Shown one piece after another: positions 30,111 through 40,170 of a stretch of DNA of 64,000 nt. A program made the translations under genes and the position numbers. Position 1 is the first letter of the stretch. Every line of letters begins with the position of its first letter. The notes below the pieces were generated by a model. The model did no database searches. It was not told the origin of the DNA and saw nothing but the letters and a program-made list of their open reading frames with translations. This stretch comes from Biomphalaria glabrata (Eukaryota; Mollusca; Gastropoda; Planorbidae). The DNA is taken from the NCBI RefSeq assembly GCF_947242115.1, contig NC_074718.1, positions 45,904,199 to 45,968,198 on the forward strand, read 5' to 3'.

Positions 30111-30229
30111 ATAGTGTCAAGATGTATTTAATAATTATATACAATTCAAATAGCTAGTAACTAATTACATATTTGTATCATTATTTTTCAGTGCAAAAGT
30201 TTCATTTATTAACTTTTAAAGCAATAACA

Positions 30230-30443
30230 CAGTTGAATGTTCAAGTATCCACCTGACTGATGAATGTTCAAGTATCCACCAGACAGATGAATGTTCAAGT
30301 ATACACCAGATAGATGAATGTTCAAGTATCCACCAGACAGTTGAATGTTCAAGTATCCACTAGACAGATGAATGTTCAAGTATCCACCAGACAGTTGAAT
30401 GTGCAAGTATCCACTAGACAGATGAATGTTCAAGTATCCACCA
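30230..30443. repeat. 27-bp minisatellite, about 8 copies
   Basis: Tandem units of 27 bp built on GATGAATGTTCAAGTATCC followed by ACCAGACA, about eight copies with a few substitutions. Since 27 is divisible by 3, the antisense frame stays open and gives a YLNIHLSGG-type nonapeptide repeat. There is no evidence that it is translated. Confidence 0.92.
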
Positions 30444-32215
30444 TTTCATTTATTATCATATTTCTCTTTTAGGAAAATGTTTCTGTTTTCACTTTATTTT
30501 ATTTTGTACCAGTCTATTATTTTGTACCATTAAAAATTTATATTTTATGTTAGTAAAAAAGATGTTTGAAATTTTGTAGCAAAATTAAAAAAAAAAATCT
30601 CCTCTATATATATTGAAATAGTAATTTACTCAACCTTGGAATCCTATCACTGAACTGGGAAAGCTAGCTTTGATTGTTTTTTTTGTTGTAAATAGCCATA
30701 TGGATAGTGTGTATATTATGCAAAGGTTGATTATTAGCTGTTAAGGTTGGAATTTTCCTTTTTTTTTAATTTTTACATGATTTCAATGTTAAATACCACT
30801 GTAGTTGTCTTTCTGATAATGATGCTATGATGTGGTCTTGGTATATTTTTTCTGTGATTAGATGTTGTAACATATAGATATTGACAATGTACAAAGTTTA
30901 TATACAACCAAGTTCATACATTAATCTATTTCACAATCATACAAACTCTAAACTGCGTAAAGCTTTTTGTTATTATTAAAAATATAAACTGTAAAGTATT
31001 GGATGCTAAAATGCATTTTAATTGATTCTTCCCGAGCTATACTTTATTGCTTCTTCATTTTGTGTGTGCACAATCTATTGAATTAATAATGTAATTTTTT
31101 GTGAGATGATTTGTGTTGGTCACATGTATAAGTCATTAGTTTCTATCATGATTTTTTTTAAAGTATTTGTGTAAAACCAGAGAGGTTTCCTTAAATTTGT
31201 ACTTTATTAATTTTTTATGTTACATTTTTGTTTAGTTTTAATTTTACTTACAAGCTGAATTTGTATACATAGCTATGATTTGATTTGATGGAATTCTTCT
31301 TTTTATAAAATTGTACATGGTCTAAGGTTTTTGAGTTCATTGAAGCTTTTTTTCAAAACTGTCTGAACAATTGAACTGAAGGCTTGTGAAACAATAGGCC
31401 AGCAAAAAATAACAAAAGCTTCCTCTCACCAGCCTGACTGAAATGATTGTTCTGTCTGGAAGAGATCCAAATTGGTGTCTGTATCACACTACTATTTCCA
31501 ATGCTTCAGAAGCTCCAGACACAGGTGCTAGAGATCGGCAGACCGCTAAGCACACCAAGAACTCCTGCCATCTTCCTTCTCTTTACCACACTCAACAATC
31601 CCCATTCCATTTGTGAAACAGAATGTTGGGATTGTTGACATGGTCAGAAGGGCTTTCTTCCCAACCAAGACTTGAGCAATGCTCTTCCATTCCTAATGAA
31701 GTCTTGTTTTCTTACTTCCTTGAAGCCTAATTGTTTTGACCCAGGGGTGGGGGTGCACTATGTTGTAGACTGGGATGTTTGCTTTCTGACAGCATTGTAG
31801 AATAATTATATTGTAATAAAATATTTTTCAAATAAAAAAATTAAATGAAACAAAACCTACATCTTGGCTATTAAAATCCAGGTTAATACTGCTATTTGTT
31901 GTATAATGTATGTGTCACTGTCATGAGATGTATACATTGGATGCTTACATAAACATTGGTTTTGTGAAACATCAGTCAATTGTATTTATGACCCTACTCT
32001 AAATGGCCTAGAATGTTGAACATAAGAGTACCAGTTCAATGTTAGAGAAAATAATAGTAAGTAGGGGAGACAATAAAAGAGTTTTAATATGTTCCATCTT
32101 CTTGTTTAGTCCACTTTTGTGAATTATAGTTGAAGTTTAATTGTGTTTAATCATATTAGCCACCCAACTCTATTGTAAAAATCGTATTATACAATGCAAC
32201 TTTTATCTACAGATA
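30444..32215. other. AT-rich stretch without recognised gene
   Basis: 1.8 kb of AT-rich DNA with T-runs and polyadenylation-like AATAAA words (for example near 31815). It could include an untranslated 3' end, but no coding exon is recognisable. Confidence 0.4.
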
Positions 32216-32935
32216 ATGACCCTGTAAGAAGGTAAAGTACCACAATGACCAACCAGCGTTACTTTCCCCAACTACTGTCTGGTGCCCAATAGATTTGGTT
32301 GGACTCTCAGGCATCATTCTATGGCCTCCTATGGATCGTCTCGGTGATTGGAATGATGTTGCCCACACATCAGTTCCTCCCTCTCCATGCAGCTGATGTA
32401 TCCAAAGGAACGGCAGTGCCGATACAGTTTGGGGTTAGCGGCGTCGCAGGTTCTGCCAGAGTGTAGCACTGGGTGCTGCAAACTGCCTTAGGGTCGCCAG
32501 CTCCTGATTTTTCCTCAGGGTTGAAGCCTTTTCCATGATTGGGTATAGCTGCAAAGCAACAGAGGTTTGAATTCAGAGTTTTCCTTCTCCTAGGTGGGTA
32601 GCCAGCAAGGTTGTCATTGCCGGAAGTGGTAATGGATGAAAGCACTCCACTACCTATAAAATGCTTCCAAATGGCATGCATCTCGAATAGCCTCTGACAA
32701 CCAGTCCAACTCATGGCCTTCATGTGTGGCTCAGATATTGAGTCCGGCGGAACTGTTCTCACTAACAGGAGAAGGGGCAAAGGCGAGTAACTGGCGCCTT
32801 AACCAGTAAGCTTCGGGCAGGAGGGGCTCAGGCATCGTAAGAATCAAAGATCCCATTCTTCAGCAAGATTTGAACCCTTAGATCCCCTCAGTTTGGAAGA
32901 CAAGCACTTAACCTCTCACCCACAGCATCCCAAAG
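32216..32935 (-). repeat. SINE-1 copy split by another insertion
   Basis: The tail half is at 32216-32315 (GTAAAGTACCACAATGACCAACC, CCCCAACTACTGTCTGGTGCCC). The tRNA-head half is at 32827-32935 (GATTTGAACCCTTAGATCC, CACTTAACCTCTCACCCACA). The interruption is 32316-32826, bounded by a direct repeat CTCAGGCATC. Confidence 0.85.
32316..32826 (-). mobile_element. LINE-derived insertion with 5' inversion, inside SINE-1
   Basis: It is flanked by the 10-bp duplication CTCAGGCATC (32306-32315, 32827-32836). The right part (about 32655-32770) matches the LINE B 5' UTR in the sense that reads on +: GCCTCTGAC, TGGCCTTCA, GTCCGGCGGAAC, AGGAGAAGGG, ACTGGCGCC. The left part (about 32565-32610) matches the following 5' UTR block in the opposite sense (CAGAGTTTTCCTTCTCCTAG). 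Inversion of the 5' portion is typical of twin-primed LINE insertion. The remaining 250 bp belong to a related element I cannot name. Confidence 0.7.
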
Positions 32936-33295
32936 TTAAAATTTATTTAGCATAAATATTTAAATGTCTAGATCCTCTGTTACTATTTGCAGCACGTTTT
33001 TCAGCATTATTACATTTTCAACTGTTAACTGTTACACAAGAAATGCTCAAATCTTATTGATTTAAGCAAGTACTTATATATACAATGAAACATCCAGATG
33101 TAACAAATTACTGACAAAAGTAAAAACCACACTGACAACATATTTAATAAGAAAGATACCATGATTTAATAAGTTGAAATAAAACATCATGAATACAAAC
33201 AATGATTCACTTAAGTTTAAAATCAGATCAGTGAGTAAACACAAGTTCTGTACTGATTCTCTAGTAGACATTTCTATCAAGCTACTATTGATTTC

Positions 33296-33450
33296 ATTGT
33301 AAGTCATGTAGCAAGGAGTTGCACTAGATTTGGCGTAGGCTTTGATGACTTTATTTACTGCTTCCAGAAAATCTTTCTCTGTAGCCATCTTCCTACGAGC
33401 CCTGATAGCAAACATTCCAGCTTCTGTGCCAACACTACGAATTTCCGCTC
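33296..33450 (-). pseudogene. PSMC2: PSMC2 (26S proteasome ATPase Rpt1) last exon, degraded
   Basis: After an AATAG acceptor the reading is [20 protein letters not shown], then [20 protein letters not shown], then [12 protein letters not shown]. From memory, human PSMC2 ends with the same 52 residues apart from five changes (C to G, I to M, S to A, F to S, R to C). PSMC2 is an AAA+ subunit of the 19S proteasome cap, and this is its extreme C-terminal helical domain. The normal stop directly after MTYN is absent: AAT GAA ATC replaces AAT TGA, as if one T were lost, and the frame runs on. The preceding exon was not found within 3 kb. A preserved acceptor indicates a genomic duplicate and not a retrocopy. 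Confidence 0.88.
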
Positions 33451-33662
33451 CTATTGATAAAAGCAAATAAAAAAGTAAAAATAAAAAAAACAACAATAGA
33501 CCTCTTTTGTTTTTTAACCAATGCATTAACAAACAAATGATTAATTCAAAACTTAGAAAAAAAGCATAAAAACACAGACAATATGGAGTCACTATCAAAA
33601 TAATCAGTATGACAAGATTCTAAATAAATACTATTCAGATTTATTTCTCTTATAACCACGGC

Positions 33663-34394
33663 ATGGGGGGGCTCAGCAGCCCAAACCAACCTAAGAAAAA
33701 TAGACAAGGTTCAAAATATTGGTCTAAGGATAATGACAGGAGCAATGAAAACAACACCCATAAGCTATGGAGAAAACCGCTGCACAAAACTGGCACAAAA
33801 ACCATCTCAAAAGGACCAATTTCATACAGAAATCTCTATAGCCTAAAAAAGAAACACCAACTTGAAAAAATTACTCTGGAATCCTCAATAAACTATAATG
33901 AATCTCCACCCTGGGACCAAAGCCCTCTTCCTACTATAAGGGACCATATTGAAAACATAAAAAGAAAATCTGTTAACAGACCAACAGAGCTCAAGGAAAT
34001 AGTGATCTGTTTTCTACATACCAATTATCCTAGCAATCAGTGGATCAGATTTTACACGGATGGCTCATCCCATAAAGCCACCACTAATGGAGGAGCTGGA
34101 ATACTTATCAAATGGCCAGATGGAGGAAAACTAGAAAAATCCATTGCAACTGGAGAGCTCTCTGACAGTCACAGAGCAGAAAGGGAAGCACTAGCACTAG
34201 CTGCTACCATGCTAGCAAATCATCCAAGTTCCCCACAAAGTCAGATTGTCTTTCTAACCAATGCGAAAACAACCCTCCAAAGCTTGCAAAACTCTGATTC
34301 CTCTTACATTAAACACCTCAGAACAACACTTACAAAGCTCAACAACAACAGCAAAAAAACTGTTATCAATGGATACCAGCTCATATACAACTAG
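33663..34394 (+). CDS. LINE A3 fragment with RNase H
   Basis: A 243-residue reading with RNase H motifs YTDGSS, HRAERE and FLTNAKT; the second-last aspartate has become Asn. There is an internal deletion near 33765 relative to LINE A1, removing the region before the HKTGTK motif. A one-base-type frameshift near 34368 puts the GNEKADTL motif out of frame. The C-terminal knuckle segment is separately open at 34613-34840. The fragment is inactive. Confidence 0.85.
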   Translation: MGGLSSPNQPKKNRQGSKYWSKDNDRSNENNTHKLWRKPLHKTGTKTISKGPISYRNLYSLKKKHQLEKITLESSINYNESPPWDQSPLPTIRDHIENIKRKSVNRPTELKEIVICFLHTNYPSNQWIRFYTDGSSHKATTNGGAGILIKWPDGGKLEKSIATGELSDSHRAEREALALAATMLANHPSSPQSQIVFLTNAKTTLQSLQNSDSSYIKHLRTTLTKLNNNSKKTVINGYQLIYN

Positions 34395-34612
34395 AAGGAA
34401 ATGAGAAGGCTGACACACTCGCCAAGAGTGGGAGAACCAACTCACAAATAAACTCTGCACTCTATCCAGAAGAAATGAAGAAATTAATTGTAAATAAAAT
34501 AAATGAGAAATGGACGAGCTCTCATCCAAATCACAAGAAAGATGATGCTTACTATAAGCTATCCCAACAAGACCAACGTCTAATCTTTTGACTCAGGACT
34601 GGACACAACAGA

Positions 34613-34840
34613 ATGCGACAACACATGTACCGCAAGCTCAAAATTGGAACCAGTGAAATCTGCCAATGTGGAGTATCACCAGAGAATGCCGACCACGTCC
34701 TCCAAAACTGCTCTCTTTACCAAGAGGCCTGCATAAGACATTGGCCCCAAATCACCCCAATAGAAAGAAAACTATATGGAGAGCTCCCTGATTTGGAAAC
34801 CACTGCGCAGTTCATCTCATGTATTGGTCTAGTCATATGA
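34613..34840 (+). CDS. LINE A3 C-terminal knuckle segment
   Basis: A 75-residue reading with CQCGVSPENADHVLQNC and ending in the family's CIGLVI stop. The preceding GHNRMRQ segment is cut off by a stop (R to TGA) near 34589. It confirms the LINE A C-terminus seen in A2. Confidence 0.8.
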   Translation: MRQHMYRKLKIGTSEICQCGVSPENADHVLQNCSLYQEACIRHWPQITPIERKLYGELPDLETTAQFISCIGLVI

Positions 34841-34891
34841 ACACTCCAACATAACAATGAGAACGAAGAAGAAGAAGAATTTCTCTTTTAA

Positions 34892-35820
34892 TGTAAGTTG
34901 ATTCAAATGGAAATCTAGGTTTACTTCTGAATACCATTATCAAGAGTAGATGAGAAGACATTAACATTAAGAGTGTTTGTTGAGAGGAAAGAACATAGTT
35001 TGTGAGAGAATTAAATTTGTAAACAATAACTATCATTGTGGTAACTACATTATGATGAATACACAGTTTTTAAAGCTAATGTACATTAAAATGAAGTAAT
35101 TGCTATCAAAAAGCTTGTATTCATACATGAATTTGTCAATAATAGAAATAGTATCAAGTATTAGATTGCTGAGTGAAAGTATAAACTTGAATGGAAGAAA
35201 GAGAAAGTAGTCAAGTCTAAACATCAAAGTATGACTAGGAAAATCTCAATGTAATGTCTCAACACCAAATATGACTAGCAAAGTCTCATCTCAACATCAA
35301 ATAGGATTAGGAAAGTCCCACTGTAATATCTCAACATTAAATTTGAGTACTTCTTTGAACCCAGCTTGGTAAAATAGTTTCAATAGCTCTAATAACTTTA
35401 TGTAGTCTTATGTTCTAAGCAAGTTGCAATCAGGCAACTGATTGTTGGCTTAAAAGGCTAAAAGGCAGCCATAAATGTTTTGTAGTCATTGATTAAAAAA
35501 AATTATGTTTCATATCACATTAACAAGCAGTTTGGGACACTTATGCATCAATGAAGTTGCAAGCATAAAAAAAGATTCTACTTCTATAGTATACTAGCAT
35601 TACCCTTGGTTCTTCCACCTGATTTGTTCTCAGGCTATACATTGTTTATTTTGGCTAAAAACTCTTTTTTTTTTCTGCACTTCCAATAAAATTTCCTGCA
35701 TTTTATTTTCAGCCCAAAAAGCCTAGTATCAATCACATTGAATTCATAAAGACACATACTTTTGGTGTTTGAATTCTAAGAACACTTTTCTCCCCATCCT
35801 CAAACAAACAAAAATGGTAC
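34892..35820. other. No recognised gene
   Basis: AT-rich DNA. Near 35225-35345 a short phrase (AACATCAAATATGACTAG / AAGTCTCA...TCTCAACATC) repeats about three times as a weak tandem repeat of roughly 50-60 bp. Nothing else was recognised. Confidence 0.45.
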
Positions 35821-35827
35821 ATACAAT

Positions 35828-36105
35828 CTTCTTTCTTCTTCCTTCTCATTTTTTTAGTGGAGCATTCAGATGACTGGACCAGTATATGAGATTATTTTCG
35901 CAGTGGTTTCCAAATCAGGGAACTCTCCATATAGTTTTCTTTCTATTGGGGTGTTTATGGGCCAGTGTCATGTACAGCCTCTTGGTAAAGAGAGCAGTTT
36001 TGGAGGAGATGGTCAGCATTCTCTGGTGACACTCCACATGGGCAGATTTCAGTTTCTGATTTTGAGCTTCCGATACATCTGTTGTTGCATTCTGTTGTGT
36101 CTGGA
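35828..36105 (-). repeat. LINE A 3'-end remnant
   Basis: Blocks AGTGGAGCATTCAGATGACTGG, TCCATATAGTTTTCTTTCTA, CACATGGGCAGATTTCAG and GAGCTTCCGATACATCTG match LINE A 1370-1630. The GAA-type tail is present and the copy is diverged; no clear target duplication was found. Confidence 0.85.
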
Positions 36106-36297
36106 TGTTTTACTCCCATGAAACAGTTTTAAAGGCACATCACTATTCATGATTTAGTTTATCTTCATATATCATTATTTTTAAAGTTGGTCAGTTGTAG
36201 CACCTTTATCTGGACATGCATCTTATACACATTAAAAAATATTTTACACTTATATTTATAGCCTATCAAGTTCTTCTTCTTCTTCTTCTAGCCAGCT

Positions 36298-38187
36298 TTA
36301 TTGCTGCTGAGATGTGAGCTCTTTTGTAGACTGTGCCAAGGAAAAAAAGTGTGCTATTTTATTCAGTTGTTCAGCACTGCCATACAGGGTGTTGGTTATG
36401 TTGGGCTGTAGTGGAAGTAGGGTCTGCCTAAGGTGGATTAGAGAGGGGCATTCAAAGAGGATATGGTTTACGGTTTCAAAGGGGTGGGCGCAATGTCTGC
36501 AAAGGGGTAGTTGTGTGGAGTTTATTTTGTTCAGGTGGTAATTTAATAGTGGTGTGTGTCCTGTTCTTAGTTGGAAGATTGTAGATTGTTCTTTGCTGGG
36601 GAGGAAGTTAATACTGTCCAGTTTGTTAGGCGTAGTCATTTCTCTGTACATGGCTCTGCCTGTGTTTCCTGATGCCCATTGGTTGAGCCACTCCTCTTTG
36701 TGATTGTTGACTAACATTGACCTTAGGGTGAGGTAGTTAACAGGTCTATCTAGTTGTTCCATAGATGAACCTGCCTTTGATAGCTTATCTGCCTTTTCAT
36801 TTCCCATGATGCCAATGTGTCCAGGGATCCACTGTAGTGTAATATTGATATTTAATTTTGATATCACCTGGTGGATTATCACAATGAGTGTTGTCAACTC
36901 TCTTGGGCTGTTTGAGGTGCTGCTGTTAAGTGCTTGCAGACTAGATTGGGAGTCTGTAAAGACAACAATATCTGATGGTGGTTGCACTCCTTCATATAAT
37001 TTGTTTTCCACTGTCTGGAGTGCTATGGTAATTGCCTCAATTTCGGCTTGGAAGTTTGAGCAGTAATCACCACAGGGTGCGCTTATCTCAAAGTGTTTAT
37101 TTTTAGGGAAGACCAGGAAGGCACCAAGACCAGCATTGATGCTAGCTTTGAAAGCCGATCCGTCTGTATAAATATGGATAGCTGTTTTTTGATAGCTTTT
37201 GATTGTTTCAAGCGTGCCTACTTTGAGCTCCAGTGGATTTGATTCTTTTGTTAAGGTGTTATTTAGTAAATGTGTTTTGATGGTTGGTTGTTTGTAGTTT
37301 AGTTCGGGTGTAATGTTTGAAAACCTGGTAATTTTTTCTATGTTATTGGGTAGGTGGTGTTTTAGGGCTAGTTCGTCAGTAAGTTGGATCAGAGTCCTTT
37401 GCTTTTTTTGGTTGTTTTTCCTATTTCCCTGTGTTAGTAATTTATTTGGATGATCGTCCTCCAACCTTCTGTATCTCTCAATAGCTTCTAATGCTGCTCT
37501 GTTGCGCCTTAACTTAAGAGGTTCAATATTGGAGTCTATTTCACAGGCTGCTGTGGGAGTAGTTCTCATACCTCCACTAATTAACCGCAAGGCTTGGTTT
37601 TGGATTGTATCTAATGGTGATTGATAGGTTTTGTTGGCAGCTACTTGTATGGAGAGACAGTTATCCATTACAGATCTGACATATCCAGTGTATAACTGTC
37701 TTAAGGTTTTCTTTTCAGCTCCCCAGGATGTTCCTTCTAGGTGTTTTATTATGTTTAATCTTTGTGATGCCTTTTCTTTTAAATCTGCCATAAAGTGTTT
37801 TAGAGACAGTCTTTGGTCTAGTTTTACACCAAGATATGTTGGATTTTCTTCTTTATTTATTGGCTGAGAGTCTATTTTTAGGATGTAGTTTCTTTTTGCT
37901 GTTTTGTTGCTGTGGCTAAAGATTGAATAAACTGACTTTTCTTTGTTTATTTCCATTTTCCATAATTTTGAATATGTGGAGATAGTTGTGAGGGCTCTAT
38001 TTAGTTTGGATCTAGTTAGCACTGGATATTTCTCTGTAGTCCAAATTAAAAGGTCGTCTGCATAAAGTGCCTTATTGACCGAAATGAGGTCCGGGAGGTC
38101 ATTCATGAAGATTAGAAAGAGAGTGCAGCTAAGGGCTGAACCTTGTGGTAGTCCTTCTTCCAAACTTTTTTTTACTAGAGATGGCAC
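36298..38187 (-). CDS. LINE B1 RT C-part, RNase H and C-terminus
   Basis: A 629-residue reading. RT motifs EGLPQGSALSCTLFLIFMND and LYADDLLIW come first, then NPTYLGVKLD. RNase H follows with IYTDGSAFK, FQAEIEAI, VFTDSQSSLQ and GNEKADKLS, so all four acidic positions are present. A C-terminal CRHCAHPFETVNHILFEC metal-knuckle-like motif ends the protein. Upstream RT residues lie in other frames (38129-38320 and the 38365-40170 ORF). One small frame change near 38160-38190 and another near 38365-38390 separate the parts. Confidence 0.9.
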   Translation of the reverse strand: MPSLVKKSLEEGLPQGSALSCTLFLIFMNDLPDLISVNKALYADDLLIWTTEKYPVLTRSKLNRALTTISTYSKLWKMEINKEKSVYSIFSHSNKTAKRNYILKIDSQPINKEENPTYLGVKLDQRLSLKHFMADLKEKASQRLNIIKHLEGTSWGAEKKTLRQLYTGYVRSVMDNCLSIQVAANKTYQSPLDTIQNQALRLISGGMRTTPTAACEIDSNIEPLKLRRNRAALEAIERYRRLEDDHPNKLLTQGNRKNNQKKQRTLIQLTDELALKHHLPNNIEKITRFSNITPELNYKQPTIKTHLLNNTLTKESNPLELKVGTLETIKSYQKTAIHIYTDGSAFKASINAGLGAFLVFPKNKHFEISAPCGDYCSNFQAEIEAITIALQTVENKLYEGVQPPSDIVVFTDSQSSLQALNSSTSNSPRELTTLIVIIHQVISKLNINITLQWIPGHIGIMGNEKADKLSKAGSSMEQLDRPVNYLTLRSMLVNNHKEEWLNQWASGNTGRAMYREMTTPNKLDSINFLPSKEQSTIFQLRTGHTPLLNYHLNKINSTQLPLCRHCAHPFETVNHILFECPSLIHLRQTLLPLQPNITNTLYGSAEQLNKIAHFFSLAQSTKELTSQQQ

Positions 38188-38320
38188 CTTCGAATCGGGT
38201 TTGGATGGTTCTGTTTTTTAAGAATGCCCTGATCCAGCTGTACATTTTTCCATGGATGCCCATTTTTTTCATCTTCAAAAATAGACCTTTTCTCCACACT
38301 CTATCATAGGCTTGCTGCAA
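38129..38320 (-). CDS. LINE B1 RT central fragment
   Basis: A 63-residue reading with QQAYDRVWRKGLFLK and then WIRAFLKNRTIQTRF, linking the RT fingers to the palm. It is in frame +1 relative to both neighbours. In LINE B2 (54331-55215) the same stretch is continuous, which shows that the breaks are private to B1. Confidence 0.85.
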   Translation of the reverse strand: MQQAYDRVWRKGLFLKMKKMGIHGKMYSWIRAFLKNRTIQTRFEGAISSKKKFGRRTTTRFSP

Positions 38321-38364
38321 ATCTATAAATACTGCTGTAGTGTGCTTGTTTTCATGAAACCCTT

Positions 38365-40170
38365 CTACTGTGTCCTGGATAAAACGAAAGAGGGGTGATC
38401 TTCTGTTCTACTTGCTTTCCTGAAGCCAGCTTGTGCATTGTGGAGTGAGCAAGTACTTTCTAGCCACCAATAAAGTCGGTTATTGATCATTTTTTCTGCC
38501 ATTTTGCCAATGTTGGATGTTAGAGATATTGGTCTATAACTTTTTGGGTCTCCAGGTGGTTTATTTTTCTTTAAAATGGGTATTATGTTTGCAGTTCTCC
38601 ATTCCTGTGGTATGTCTCCAGTTTTCCATGTATGGTTGATAAAGTTAAGTATACAGTTTTGGGCCTGTGGTCCTAGTCCCCGAAGCATTTCATTTGTTAT
38701 TTTATCGGGTCCAGGGGATTTTCTTGACTTGAGGCTTTTTAGGGCAGTATTGAGCTCATGCAGAGTGAAGGGAGTGTCAAAGATCTGACAGTTGACTGTT
38801 GGAGCTTTTTCTTCTTTCTTTAAGATATTACTGAAGGCCTGTTCCAGTTGTTTTCTTGGCTTTGACTTGTTAATGCTGGCAAAATATTTATTGAAGGTTT
38901 CAGCCTTTTTAAGGTTTTCTGTTATTATGTCGTCAGTGCCTTTTATAGGTTGGGGGTTTGTTATTTGTTTCTTTCCTGCTAGCCGGTGCAGAAGTGTCCA
39001 GGCCTTTCGACCATCCTTGTTTAGATCTAGTTGTTCGCATGTTGTGGTCCACTTTTTCTTTTTTTCTGTTTTAATTTTGTATCTTATAAGCCCTGTCAAT
39101 TTGTTGTACGTTTTCTTGTTCTCTCTAGTAGGGTTTTTTTCTATAGTCTTCCTGGCCATATTTCTTTCTTTTACTAATTTATCTAATTCAGGTGTCCAAA
39201 AAGGTTTGTATTTTTTAACTTGGCCTCGAGGGATGTATTTTTTTGCTGCTTGTAAGATGTTGGAGACTATAGTTGTGTAGGTTGAATTGACGTCTGTCTC
39301 AATTATGCTTGATAGTCTTGTGTCTGTTTCTTGTGAAAAAGCTGCCCAGTTAGCTTTTTTATAGTTCCATCTAGTTGTTTTGTTGGATTGGTATCTACCT
39401 GGCATTCCAATATTGAGGAGTATAGGCCTGTGGTCACTACCTATGTCTTCAAGTACTGTTATTTTAGAAGAGTCGGTAATGTCTGTAGAGATAAAAGTTA
39501 GGTCAGGTCTGCTAGTTGTGTTGTGTGCTCTGTGGAGGAAAGTTGGAGGTGTAGTTTTGTTTTGCAGAAGGTGTAGGTTAGAGGCATTTGTTACATCCTC
39601 TATTTCTTTGCCACGCTTGTTGTAGTGTGGGTAGCCTAGGGAAGGTGTGTGTGCATTGAAGTCGCCAGCTATTATTGTCCTTGTGTAGTGTGGTAGTTGT
39701 ATGTCTATTTCTGCAGTTGATGATGGTAGGCAATAGTAGTTTTTGATGGTGTACTTTGTTCCTCCTCTCCAAAGAAGTATTTCCTGAGTGTCGATGTCTG
39801 TATTGTTCTGTATTTGTTTTACTATGGCTTGTGTGTCGTTTCTTATGAGGGTCATAATTCCCTGGCATTTGGTGCAAAGGCATCTGTACTGTGTGTAGCT
39901 TGTGATGTTTATTTTTTTCTTGGGCAGTGGTGTTTCTTGCAATAGCGCTATGTGTATATCATGCTTCTTGAGTATGTGTTGGAGTTCTGTTGTCTTGTTT
40001 TGTAGACCTAAGATGTTGAGTTGCAAAAGGTTTAGGTGTTTGCTGCTAGTCTGTTTTTTTTTTCCAGTAGCTGACTTATCACAGGCAGTCCTGGAAGAAA
40101 CTGCCATGCGCAGAACTTTTACGAGGCGACGTCTGAGCTCGTATGGATTTTTCGTTAAATTCCTTGGCAT
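38365..40170 (-). CDS. LINE B1 endonuclease and RT N-part
   Basis: A 601-residue reading starting MPRNLTKNPYELRRRLVK. The endonuclease spans about residues 45-270 (LNLLQLNILGLQNK, LLQETPL, GDFNAHTPSLGYP, GSDHRPIL). A linker and the RT start follow at about 480 (SRKSPGPDKITNEML, YRPISLTSNIGKMAEKM, QAGFRKASRTEDH). It ends out of frame just after EDH. No separate ORF1 was seen upstream. The endonuclease nicks genomic DNA to prime reverse transcription in this class. Confidence 0.9.
   Translation of the reverse strand: MPRNLTKNPYELRRRLVKVLRMAVSSRTACDKSATGKKKQTSSKHLNLLQLNILGLQNKTTELQHILKKHDIHIALLQETPLPKKKINITSYTQYRCLCTKCQGIMTLIRNDTQAIVKQIQNNTDIDTQEILLWRGGTKYTIKNYYCLPSSTAEIDIQLPHYTRTIIAGDFNAHTPSLGYPHYNKRGKEIEDVTNASNLHLLQNKTTPPTFLHRAHNTTSRPDLTFISTDITDSSKITVLEDIGSDHRPILLNIGMPGRYQSNKTTRWNYKKANWAAFSQETDTRLSSIIETDVNSTYTTIVSNILQAAKKYIPRGQVKKYKPFWTPELDKLVKERNMARKTIEKNPTRENKKTYNKLTGLIRYKIKTEKKKKWTTTCEQLDLNKDGRKAWTLLHRLAGKKQITNPQPIKGTDDIITENLKKAETFNKYFASINKSKPRKQLEQAFSNILKKEEKAPTVNCQIFDTPFTLHELNTALKSLKSRKSPGPDKITNEMLRGLGPQAQNCILNFINHTWKTGDIPQEWRTANIIPILKKNKPPGDPKSYRPISLTSNIGKMAEKMINNRLYWWLESTCSLHNAQAGFRKASRTEDHPSFVLSRTQ

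Larger units (their letters stand above)
33656..34878 (+). mobile_element. LINE A3, 5'-truncated copy upstream of the PSMC2 exon
   Basis: It is flanked by a 13-bp duplication with one mismatch, ATTTCTCTTATAA (33643-33655) and ATTTCTCTTTTAA (34879-34891). It starts within the region after RT (GGGCTCAGCAGCCC) and ends with (GAA)n. It lies in what would be the intron upstream of the PSMC2 exon, in the opposite orientation. Confidence 0.93.

Noticed and set aside
30230-30443. CRISPR-like array
   Set aside because: Continuous 27-bp tandem units without unique spacers, in a eukaryotic genome; it is a minisatellite.
38792-39280. Plus-strand 162-residue open frame with hydrophobic stretches
   Set aside because: Antisense of the LINE B endonuclease-RT ORF; no independent support.
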